7,885 nt of DNA from DASZHA01 sp049644325 (GTDB taxonomy: Bacteria > Chloroflexota > Dormibacteria > DASZGP01), in the NCBI GenBank assembly GCA_049644325.1, contig JBARRR010000073.1, positions 1 through 7,885 of the forward strand, read 5' to 3'. Shown piece after piece: positions 1 through 5,919 of this stretch. The notes under the pieces are model-generated. The model had not been told where the DNA came from and searched no databases. It saw only the letters and a program-made list of their open reading frames with translations. Position 1 is the first letter of the stretch. Each line of letters opens with the position of its first letter. The translations under genes were made by a program, and so were the position numbers.

Positions 1-30
1 GTGATTGTGATCGACAGGTCGCCGTGAGGG

Positions 31-711
31 CTAGGTCTCGGTCGGCTCCTGGGGTCCGTAGTCCAGCCCTAATTGGACGGCGCGGGCGGCCGCGGCGGCC
101 CGGCTGTCGACCTTGAGCTTGCGGAAGACCTCACGCAGGTGGTTCTTAACCGTGCTCTCGCTCACGCCCAGCTCGGTGGCGATCCCCTTGTTGGGCCGGC
201 CCTTGAGCACCAGCCGCAGGACCGTCGTCTCCCGTTGCGAGAGCGGCTCGGCCGCCTCGAGCTGGCGCAGCGGACGCACGGCGGCGAGCCGGGCAATCAT
301 CTTGCGAGCGACCGCGCGGTCCAGCGGGAATCTGCCGGCGTGGGCGTCCTCGATGGCCCGCGCCAGGTCCTCGGGGCCGCTGTCCTTGAGCACATAGCCG
401 CAGGCGCCGGCCTCCAGCATGCTGCTGATGTCGTCCTCGTGGTCTGACACCGTCAGCCCGACGATCGCCACCTCGTTGGTGTCCTTCATAATCGCGCGGG
501 TTGCGCTGATGCCGTCCATCTCCGGCATCGAGAGGTCCATCAGGATGACGTCGGGCTTCAGGCTCTTGGCCATCGCCACCGCCTGCTTGCCGTCCGTCGC
601 TTCACCCACAACGACGATGTGCTGGTACTGCCCGAGCATCCCTTTCGAGCCGGCGCGGAAGATGGGACGGTCGTCGACGACCAGGACGCGGATGCGCTCT
701 GCTGTGGTCAT
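31..711 (-). CDS. NarL/FixJ-family response regulator (REC + LuxR-type HTH)
   Basis: This is a 226-residue cytoplasmic DNA-binding response regulator, very probably the output partner of the adjacent histidine kinase. The receiver domain covers about residues 7-125: acidic pair D13/D14, phospho-acceptor D59 (in LMDLSMPEMDG), switch residue T87 and conserved K109 (in GYVLKD). A LuxR/GerE helix-turn-helix covers about 157-215 (LSQRE, then the recognition-helix region SESTVKNHLREVFRKL). The length is normal for the family. The ATG at 711 overlaps the kinase TGA as ATGA, so translation is probably coupled; no strong independent Shine-Dalgarno sequence is seen. The usual DDHP of this family reads DDRP here, a minor variation. 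Family assignment is secure; the target genes and the signal are unknown. Confidence 0.96.
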   Translation of the reverse strand: MTTAERIRVLVVDDRPIFRAGSKGMLGQYQHIVVVGEATDGKQAVAMAKSLKPDVILMDLSMPEMDGISATRAIMKDTNEVAIVGLTVSDHEDDISSMLEAGACGYVLKDSGPEDLARAIEDAHAGRFPLDRAVARKMIARLAAVRPLRQLEAAEPLSQRETTVLRLVLKGRPNKGIATELGVSESTVKNHLREVFRKLKVDSRAAAAARAVQLGLDYGPQEPTET

Positions 712-2435
712 GCCTTAGCCAACGGTACCGGCGGGCCGTGAAACGAGATCCGCGCCCCGCCCATCGGGCTGTTGCTGATGTCGACGGACCCGCCCAGCAG
801 CTCGGCCCGCTCACGCATCCCGAGGAGGCCAAACGACCCGGCCTTGTCCTCCAGGGCCGCCATGTCGAAGCCGACGCCATCGTCCTCGATCACCAGCGAG
901 AACGGTCGCTGCCGCAGGTCGATGGTGATGTTGACGACGCCGGCCTCGGAGTGCCGGCGGACGTTGGTCAGGGCTTCGCGCAGGACATGGAAGATGGTGT
1001 CGCGCTCCTCTTCGTCGATCTTGTCGTCCTCGCCGAGGATTCGGGTGATGGCGGTGATGCCATAGGTCTGCGAGAAGTCCTCGATGTGGCGGCGCGCCGC
1101 GTCGGCTAGGTGGGTCGGCACCTGGTGCCTGGGCCGCAGCGTGGCGAGGATGTCCCGGGCGTTCTGAAGGGACTGCTCGACCAGCTCACGCATCTGCACC
1201 AGCAGCCCCTCGGCGTCGACGGGGTCCACCTCGCGACGGTTCTCGTGGTACTTGAAGAGTGCGACCACGGCGGAGAGGTCGCTGGCCAGGCCGTCATGGA
1301 TTTCACGGGCCAGCTTCATCCGCTCCTTGAGGACCGCCAGCTCCTCGGCGCGTGCCACCAGGTCGGCGCTGGCCATCGCCAGCGTCACTTCGGCGGCAAG
1401 AGTCCCGATCACCTCGAGCTCGTCGCTGGAGAAGGGCCGGCTCGAAGTGCGTGCGACGACCATAATGCCGCTGCCGGGCTCGCCCTCGGGCCCGACGGCC
1501 ACACCCGCCAGGCTCATCATGCCGCGGTCCAGCCACGTGGTCTCGCCAGTGACCAGCAGGTGATGCGACTCCAGGATGATCGGCGCCGTCGCCGCCGCCA
1601 CCTTGGCGGCGAAGCCGTCTCTTGCCGAAAGCAGCCGGGGCCCGGTGACGCCGCCACCATCCGACTGAGCCTCCGCGCGAAGGGCCAGGTTGACCTCGTC
1701 ATCGAGGATGAAGACCTGGCACAGGTCGGCGCCCACCTGCTCCAGGCACTTCTGGACCAGCGCGTTGAGCATCGAGGTGATCGCGGCAAACGTCCCGGTA
1801 GCCTCCGCCGGCAGGACTGAGGTCGGGCGACGCGTCGGGAGATCTGGCACCAACATCGGTGCGGGTGGCGGTTCAACCGCCCCATCCGAAAGTTGGGCAC
1901 CGTTGAGGTCCGGCTCGACGGTCACTGCCTCGTGTTCTGCCGAGACGGTGTCAGCCCCGGGCTGCGGCTCGGCGGCGGCCTCGGCCTGTGCGGCGATGGC
2001 CTCAGCTTCGGCGGCCATCGGCTCGGGCTCAGCCTCGACCTCCGCTTCCACAGGCGCCGGCTCGGCTTCCTCGACTGCGGGCTCGGCATCGGCGCCGACC
2101 ACCACCGGCTCTTCATCGCTCGCCACACCGACCTCTTCCGCCGCGGGAGCGCTCGCCACCGGCGCTCGCGGGGCGTTGGTCGCGACCACCACGACGTGCG
2201 GGCGGTCGGGGACCCGCGCGGCCGGGCCGCGCCGAACGGCAGGACGGCCCTCGGCGCGGTCCAGTACCGCCGAGACCCGGGCGCGAAGCATGTCGCGCTG
2301 GAAGTCGGTCAGCTCGGTCATACCCGCCACCACGTCCAGCGCGGCGGTGCGGTCCACCAATCCTCCGCGCAGACGGATCAGGCCCCGTACGAATTGGCGC
2401 AGCTGGGCCGCGGCCATCTGTCGCTGCCGGACCAC
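708..2435 (-). CDS. Soluble GAF-domain histidine kinase of the HisKA_3 (NarX/DegS-like) class
   Basis: A sensor kinase that should autophosphorylate on His and transfer to the downstream regulator. Counted from the GTG at 2435 it has 575 residues: a helical N-terminal segment of no known family (about 1-62), an Ala/Glu/Pro-rich linker (about 80-200), a GAF-like sensor domain (about 212-358), a coiled-coil-like stretch (about 358-376), a HisKA_3 dimerisation/phosphotransfer domain with H380 in REIHDGL, and a HATPase_c domain with N-box REALTN (N491), G1 box DDGVGFD (518-524) and G2 box GLLGMRER (536-543). No transmembrane segment is present, so it senses a cytoplasmic cue. The start is uncertain: the GTG has no clear Shine-Dalgarno sequence, and the frame stays open and coding-like back to a TAG at 2610-2612, without an ATG, GTG or TTG. 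CTG at 2523-2525 is a candidate. The Gln of the DxxxQ phosphatase motif is replaced by S385. Confidence 0.93.
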   Translation of the reverse strand: MVRQRQMAAAQLRQFVRGLIRLRGGLVDRTAALDVVAGMTELTDFQRDMLRARVSAVLDRAEGRPAVRRGPAARVPDRPHVVVVATNAPRAPVASAPAAEEVGVASDEEPVVVGADAEPAVEEAEPAPVEAEVEAEPEPMAAEAEAIAAQAEAAAEPQPGADTVSAEHEAVTVEPDLNGAQLSDGAVEPPPAPMLVPDLPTRRPTSVLPAEATGTFAAITSMLNALVQKCLEQVGADLCQVFILDDEVNLALRAEAQSDGGGVTGPRLLSARDGFAAKVAAATAPIILESHHLLVTGETTWLDRGMMSLAGVAVGPEGEPGSGIMVVARTSSRPFSSDELEVIGTLAAEVTLAMASADLVARAEELAVLKERMKLAREIHDGLASDLSAVVALFKYHENRREVDPVDAEGLLVQMRELVEQSLQNARDILATLRPRHQVPTHLADAARRHIEDFSQTYGITAITRILGEDDKIDEEERDTIFHVLREALTNVRRHSEAGVVNITIDLRQRPFSLVIEDDGVGFDMAALEDKAGSFGLLGMRERAELLGGSVDISNSPMGGARISFHGPPVPLAKA

Positions 2436-2610
2436 CGAGCCGGGCTCGGGACCGGGGCTTTCCGGGCCGGATGCTGCCAGCTCGGCCGCGACATCGTCGA
2501 AGTGGACTTCGAAGTACCGCGTCAGGAGGTCAGCTTCAGAGCGTGGGCGACGTTGCGGTCCGATCTCTCCCCTCGGCCGATGCCTGGCCAGGCGCGGGTC
2601 GGGTTGACCC

Positions 2611-2647
2611 TATGGGCATATTAAGCTGCCCAGGTGGTCAGCGTCAG
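2611..2647 (-). promoter_or_regulatory. Candidate sigma70-like promoter for the kinase-regulator pair
   Basis: In the 208-bp gap between the glycosyltransferase stop and the kinase GTG, the minus strand has a -10-like TAATAT (2623-2618) and a -35-like CTGACG (2647-2642), separated by 18 bp. Transcription would start near 2611. The -35 box overlaps the TGA stop of the glycosyltransferase. The spot is a small AT-rich island in otherwise very GC-rich DNA. TATG and CATA arms flank GG at 2611-2620, a possible but weak operator-like symmetry. The promoter is inferred by eye from the hexamers only. Confidence 0.4.
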
Positions 2648-3723
2648 CTTGGGTTTGCCACCACCCGATATACGTCCGCCGTCCGCTGCGCCGCCGCGGC
2701 CCAGCTGAATCCGGCCGCCCGCTCGGGGCCCAGCTTGCTCAGCTTGGCCGCCAGCCGCTTGCCGCCAAGGATGCTCTCGATACCCGCCGCCAGCGCCCTG
2801 GGATCGTCCGGCGGCACCAAAACGGCGGCGTCACCGGCAAGGTCGGGGAGGTTGCCGACCGCCGTGGCCACCACCGGCGCCCCGCTCGCGAGCGCCTCCA
2901 GGACGGGGAGGCCGAAACCTTCGTCGCGGGAGGAGACGGCCACCACGCCGGCGCCACGGTACAGCGCCGCCAAGTCCTCGTCGGCGATGCGCCCGGTCGT
3001 GGTTGCCCTCACGCCTGAAGCCGCCGCCACCTGCGTCACCCGCTTGGACTCCTCACCCAGGTCACCCACCAGCACCAGCTGGGCCGAGCTGCCGGCCAGG
3101 GAGGCCAGCAAACCGTCCAGGCCCTTCCGTGGGTCGTGCGCCCGCAGGCTGCCCACCCAGAGCACGTACCCGGGCCCAGCGATCCCGGCCCGCTGCCGCA
3201 TCTCTTCGTCCCTCGGCGAAGCGATGGTGCTGAAGGCCGTCGATACTCCCTCGGGCACGACGTGGATCCGGTCCTCCGCGATGCCCATCACGCCGCTGAT
3301 GTCCTTCGCCACCGCCTGGCTGACCGCGATCACCGCCGCCACCCGCCGCAACCGTCGACGCTGCCACGCCAGGTAGGCGCGAAGCCGGGGATCGCTGTCG
3401 GCATCGACGGTGGCCCAGGGGTAGACGTCGTGGACGGTGACCACCTGGCGCCCAAGCGTCCAGCCGACAGACGCCTCGCTGCCGGTCGCGTGGACGACAT
3501 CGGGCCTCACCCGCGTCGCCTTGGCCAGCAGCGCCGGCTGGGCCCTCAGGTAGCGCCGCCCCCGGCTTTCGCTGCCCGGCGGGCTGCCCGGGAAAGCCAG
3601 GTGCAGCTCGATATCGGGGAGCTGTGCCAGCTCGGCGCTGATCTGCTCGACGTAGCGGCCGATGCCCGCGTGCCGGCGCCCGTCCGCGAGCGGGCTGGCG
3701 TCGAAGACGACCTTCAGAGGCAG
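2644..3723 (-). CDS. GT4-family glycosyltransferase (GT-B fold), apparent CTG start
   Basis: A retaining-type GT4 glycosyltransferase, likely transferring a sugar from a nucleotide donor to a glycan or lipid acceptor at the cytoplasmic face of the membrane. Counted from the CTG at 3723 it has 359 residues, normal for the family. The N-terminal Rossmann-like half opens with KVVFDASPL (residues 4-12) and GIGRY (20-24), followed by VHDVYPW (97-103). The C-terminal donor-binding half has YVLWVGSL (186-193), R199-K200 in the donor-phosphate region, and the EX7E motif E268/E276 in DEGFGLPVLEA. A GTG at 3510 would remove 71 residues, including the conserved first strand and GIGRY, so it is rejected as the real start. 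No ATG, GTG or TTG occurs in frame between the TAG at 3751-3753 and 3510. GAAGG lies 7 nt before the CTG at 3723; a second CTG is at 3717. It follows the hydrolase with a gap of about 27 nt. Substrate is unknown. Confidence 0.9.
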   Translation of the reverse strand: MPLKVVFDASPLADGRRHAGIGRYVEQISAELAQLPDIELHLAFPGSPPGSESRGRRYLRAQPALLAKATRVRPDVVHATGSEASVGWTLGRQVVTVHDVYPWATVDADSDPRLRAYLAWQRRRLRRVAAVIAVSQAVAKDISGVMGIAEDRIHVVPEGVSTAFSTIASPRDEEMRQRAGIAGPGYVLWVGSLRAHDPRKGLDGLLASLAGSSAQLVLVGDLGEESKRVTQVAAASGVRATTTGRIADEDLAALYRGAGVVAVSSRDEGFGLPVLEALASGAPVVATAVGNLPDLAGDAAVLVPPDDPRALAAGIESILGGKRLAAKLSKLGPERAAGFSWAAAAQRTADVYRVVANPS

Positions 3724-3750
3724 CGGCTGGCCTTCGCTGCGAGCCGGCGG

Positions 3751-4485
3751 CTAGCCGGCAAGGTGGTCGTTGATGGCGGTGTTGACCTCGCCAGATCGCT
3801 CCATCGGTGACAGGTGGGCCGCGCCGGCGATCGTCACCAGCCGGGCCTTGGGGATCGCCGCCGCCATCGCCTCGGCCTCGGTCGGCGGCGTCACCTCGTC
3901 GCCGTCGCCCACCACCACCAGTGTGGGGACGTCGATCTTGGACAGGTCAGGCGTCGAGTCGGGGCGCCCTTTCATCGCCATCAGGTCGGCGATGAGTGCT
4001 TCCGGCGGCTGCTCCAGCATGATCTGCTCGGCAACGCCGCGGATGTGCTCCTGAGCGGCGGTGGTGAACATCTTGGGCAGCATCGCGTCGGCGGCGGCGC
4101 TGGCGCCCTGCTCCCGAATCTTGGCGGCCAGAGCGTCGCGGCCCTCGCGTCCAGCATCGGTGTCGGCGCTCGCCTTGCTGTCGACCAGGACCAGGCTGCG
4201 CACGCGGTGCGGGAAGAGGCGCCAGAAGGCGAAGCAGATGTAGCCACCCATGGAGAAGCCGCCGAGGTCGACGGCCTCGACCCCGGCCTGGTCCAAGTGC
4301 CACGCAAGCTGACGCGCGATGTCGTCCATGTTGTCTGCAGCCGGCAGGTCCCGCGCGGCTCCGTGGCCGTCGAGGTCGGGTGCCATCACCTTGCGGACGT
4401 CGGCGAGCTCCTCGACCTGGGAATGCCACATCCGGTGGTCGAGGGGAAAGCCGTGGACCAGGAGGAGGACCTGGGAGTCAGCCAC
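3751..4485 (-). CDS. Alpha/beta-hydrolase fold enzyme
   Basis: A 244-residue single-domain alpha/beta hydrolase, cytoplasmic by lack of a signal peptide. The oxyanion-hole region is HGFP (11-14), the nucleophile elbow is GFSMGG with S78, the probable catalytic acid is D196 in GDGDEVTPP, and the catalytic His is H224 in GAAHLSP, all in the usual order. A short helical cap lies at about 108-180. This layout resembles 3-oxoadipate enol-lactonase-like esterases and lactonases, but cap regions are variable and the substrate cannot be read from the sequence. The GTG start is supported by GGAGG 8 nt upstream. It sits 29 nt after the 73-residue membrane protein and about 27 nt before the glycosyltransferase, which suggests one operon. 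Confidence 0.93.
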   Translation of the reverse strand: MADSQVLLLVHGFPLDHRMWHSQVEELADVRKVMAPDLDGHGAARDLPAADNMDDIARQLAWHLDQAGVEAVDLGGFSMGGYICFAFWRLFPHRVRSLVLVDSKASADTDAGREGRDALAAKIREQGASAAADAMLPKMFTTAAQEHIRGVAEQIMLEQPPEALIADLMAMKGRPDSTPDLSKIDVPTLVVVGDGDEVTPPTEAEAMAAAIPKARLVTIAGAAHLSPMERSGEVNTAINDHLAG

Positions 4486-4514
4486 GCCGCCTGCCTCCGC
4501 TGGGGTGGGTGGGA

Positions 4515-4736
4515 TCAGCCGCCGGCGACGGGGAGCGCCGGGTGGTCGATCTTGAAGGCCAGCACCCCCAGGGCCACTGCGAGCACGACGACCACCACCA
4601 GTGACACCAGGCCGCGCTTGGTCTCAGGCTGGAAGGCGCCCTGGGTGAAGGCCAGGACGGTGAACCCGACCCCAACGCCAAGGGCGACGACCGCTAGGAG
4701 CGGTACGAATAGGAGGTAGAAGGTCTGGCGGTCCAT
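4515..4736 (-). CDS. Small two-helix membrane protein, function unknown
   Basis: A 73-residue protein with two hydrophobic segments (about 7-30 and 42-62) joined by a short polar loop (QPETKRG, 36-42) and a short polar tail. No family is recognised. The ATG at 4736 directly follows the TAG (4739-4737) of the upstream microprotein, with no bases between, and no strong Shine-Dalgarno sequence is visible, so translation by reinitiation or coupling is likely. Residues 24-30 read GFTVLAF, the same heptapeptide found in the upstream microprotein and encoded by nearly identical bases; both proteins also carry YLLF followed by I/V and P. They are probably paralogues that work in the membrane together, possibly with the products of the hydrolase and glycosyltransferase genes. 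Confidence 0.75.
   Translation of the reverse strand: MDRQTFYLLFVPLLAVVALGVGVGFTVLAFTQGAFQPETKRGLVSLVVVVVLAVALGVLAFKIDHPALPVAGG
4647..4667. repeat. Copy 1 of a 21-nt direct repeat (20/21 identical to 4824-4844)
   Basis: This segment matches 4824-4844 in the same orientation with one mismatch (C at 4653 against G at 4830). Both copies lie in frame in the two membrane microprotein genes and encode GFTVLAF on the minus strand. The only difference is a synonymous Leu codon (CTG here, CTC there). This points to a shared origin of the two genes rather than to a mobile repeat. Confidence 0.7.
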
Positions 4737-4877
4737 CTAGTGGGCCGGCTCACTCTCGCCGTCGTCATCGCTGTATTCGACTCGGTTGCTCATGGCGATG
4801 GCCGCAACCACGGAGCCGATGAGGAAGGCGAGGACGGTGAACCCGGGTATGAAGAGCAGGTACAAGCCTGTGTTCAA
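4737..4877 (-). CDS. 46-residue single-pass membrane microprotein, TTG start
   Basis: A short gene easily missed by standard callers. From the TTG at 4877 it encodes 46 residues: a short polar N-terminus, one hydrophobic helix (about 4-29, including YLLFIPGFTVLAF), then an acidic hydrophilic tail (SDDDGESEPAH) ending at TAG 4739-4737. A clear Shine-Dalgarno GGAGG (4888-4884) sits 6 nt before the TTG, which decides the start; the frame is closed upstream by TAA at 4908-4910. Its stop abuts the ATG of the 73-residue membrane protein, and the two share GFTVLAF. It is the first gene of the minus-strand operon. The function is unknown; size and topology would suit an accessory subunit or regulator of a membrane enzyme, which is only a guess. 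Confidence 0.72.
   Translation of the reverse strand: MNTGLYLLFIPGFTVLAFLIGSVVAAIAMSNRVEYSDDDGESEPAH
4824..4844. repeat. Copy 2 of the 21-nt direct repeat
   Basis: Partner of 4647-4667, 177 bp away, inside the 46-residue microprotein gene. It encodes residues 12-18 (GFTVLAF). Confidence 0.7.
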
Positions 4878-4922
4878 GGTGATCCTCCGCTTTCGTACCC
4901 GCAGAGTTTAGTGCAGCAGGCG

Positions 4923-4958
4923 TTGGGACATTGCCGGAGCCCATTTAGAATCCTCGCC
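4923..4958 (+). promoter_or_regulatory. Candidate sigma70-like promoter for the epimerase gene
   Basis: TTGGGA (4923-4928, 4 of 6 consensus bases) and TAGAAT (4946-4951, 5 of 6) are separated by exactly 17 bp, placing the transcription start near 4958 and giving a leader of about 33 nt before the TTG start. It lies in the 113-bp divergent region between the microprotein operon and the epimerase. No equally good promoter was found on the minus strand of this region; TAAACT (4910-4905) is a weak -10 candidate without a matching -35. Confidence 0.55.
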
Positions 4959-4990
4959 GTGCACCCCCTTCGTATTAGGCGCGTCTGGAG

Positions 4991-5902
4991 TTGAGGGTCC
5001 TGGTCACCGGTGGCTCCGGTTTCATCGGCCACCACGTGGTCCAGCGCCTGCTGGAACGCGGCGACGAGGTGGTGGCGCCGGTTCGCGACGAAACCGGGCA
5101 GGCCCGTGTCGCCGCCCTGGGCGAGGCGGTGGAAGCGGTGCTTGCGCCGATGGACTACTCCGGCGCCCTCGGCTCGTTGGTCGCCCGGTCCAAGCCTGAT
5201 GCCGCGGTGCACCTGGCCTGGTATGCCAACCCGTCGGACTACCGAACCTCTGACGAGAACATCGACAGCCTGCAGTCCACCATCGAGCTGACCCGACAGC
5301 TGCTGGGTGTGGGCTGCCGGAAGCTGGTGTACGTGGGCACCTGCTTCGAATACCGGGTGGCGGAGGGGCCGCGGCGGGAGGGCGACCCCACCGAGCCGCG
5401 CTCGCTGTACGGGGCAACCAAGCTGGCCGCGGGGGCGGTTTGCGGCGCCCTGGCCGCGGCCGCCGGGGGCGAGCTGGCGTGGGGCAGGGTGTTCTTTCCC
5501 TATGGCCCTGGCGAGAGCCCGAAACGGCTGCTGCCGCTGGTGGCACGCCGCCTCAACACGGGCGAGCCGGTCGACCTGACCGAGGGGACGCAGGTCCGCG
5601 ACCAGGTCCATGTCGATGACGTCGCCTCTGCCCTGGTGCGGCTCACTGAGCCGGGGCCGGCCGGCGAGTTCAACGTTGGCAGCGGTGTGCCGGTGACGAT
5701 GCGGGAGACGGTGGAAACCCTGGCCGATCTACTGGGCCGCAAGGACCTGCTCCGCTTTGGCGCCTACCCTGAGCAGACAGACGAGCCGGCGGCGATGTTT
5801 GCCGACATCTCGAAGCTACAAGCGCTCGACTGGGCGCCGCGTTACCCGACGGTGCGCGAAGGCCTGGCGGCCTCGTTGGGCGACTACCTGGCTAGCGGCT
5901 AG
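4991..5902 (+). CDS. NAD(P)-dependent nucleotide-sugar epimerase/reductase (extended SDR)
   Basis: A 303-residue extended short-chain dehydrogenase/reductase. The Rossmann dinucleotide motif GGSGFIG is at 7-13, the catalytic residues are T117 (in VGTCFEY), Y140 and K144 (YGATK), and FFPYGPGES (168-176) plus RDQVHVDDVA (203-212) are typical of sugar-nucleotide epimerases, dehydratases and 4-keto-reductases. The FEY and YGPGE motifs resemble dTDP-6-deoxyhexose 4-keto-reductases, but substrate and exact reaction cannot be settled. It likely supplies an activated sugar for surface glycans, which would fit the nearby glycosyltransferase. The start is TTG at 4991, giving the standard MRVLVTGGSGFIG opening; the frame is closed by TAG at 4976-4978. 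GGAG touches the TTG and is too close to serve as a normal Shine-Dalgarno; AGG at 4977-4979 is 11 nt away. CTG at 4985 is an alternative. Confidence 0.93.
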   Translation: MRVLVTGGSGFIGHHVVQRLLERGDEVVAPVRDETGQARVAALGEAVEAVLAPMDYSGALGSLVARSKPDAAVHLAWYANPSDYRTSDENIDSLQSTIELTRQLLGVGCRKLVYVGTCFEYRVAEGPRREGDPTEPRSLYGATKLAAGAVCGALAAAAGGELAWGRVFFPYGPGESPKRLLPLVARRLNTGEPVDLTEGTQVRDQVHVDDVASALVRLTEPGPAGEFNVGSGVPVTMRETVETLADLLGRKDLLRFGAYPEQTDEPAAMFADISKLQALDWAPRYPTVREGLAASLGDYLASG

Positions 5903-5918
5903 AACCGCTTCGGGCGGT
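5894..5918. terminator. Possible weak hairpin(s) between convergent genes
   Basis: The 17-bp gap between the epimerase and gyrA stop codons holds ACCGC (5904-5908) and GCGGT (5914-5918) around a TTCGG loop. A competing hairpin pairs AGCGG (5894-5898) with CCGCT (5905-5909). Neither is followed by a T-run on either strand, so this is at best a weak or factor-assisted bidirectional terminator. Confidence 0.25.
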
Positions 5919-5919
5919 A

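Noticed and set aside
1..30. Plus-strand frame VIVIDRSP ending in TGA at 25-27, possibly the tail of a convergent gene
   Set aside because: Only eight codons are visible and any frame can look like this; there is too little sequence to call a gene or a terminator.
1110..1820. 236-residue plus-strand ORF opposite the kinase GAF and H-box region
   Set aside because: Antisense shadow; His/Gln/Gly-rich composition typical of reading Leu/Ala/Asp codons backwards.
1690..2607. 305-residue plus-strand ORF opposite the kinase linker and upstream gap
   Set aside because: Its protein is a Ser/Thr/Ala-rich low-complexity product of reading the GC-rich Ala/Glu linker in antisense; the minus strand has clear kinase domains.
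1988..3376. 462-residue plus-strand ORF
   Set aside because: Arg/Pro/Ser-rich composition with no recognisable motif, antisense to both the kinase and the glycosyltransferase; a high-GC shadow frame.
3508..3510. GTG as the glycosyltransferase start
   Set aside because: It would delete the first Rossmann strand and GIGRY motif, which are clearly encoded upstream in the same frame.
3814..4719. 301-residue plus-strand ORF opposite the hydrolase
   Set aside because: No family features and antisense to a hydrolase with an intact catalytic triad and Shine-Dalgarno sequence.
4874..5611. 245-residue minus-strand ORF opposite the epimerase
   Set aside because: The plus strand holds an SDR with all key residues; this frame has no known motif and runs through the divergent promoter region.
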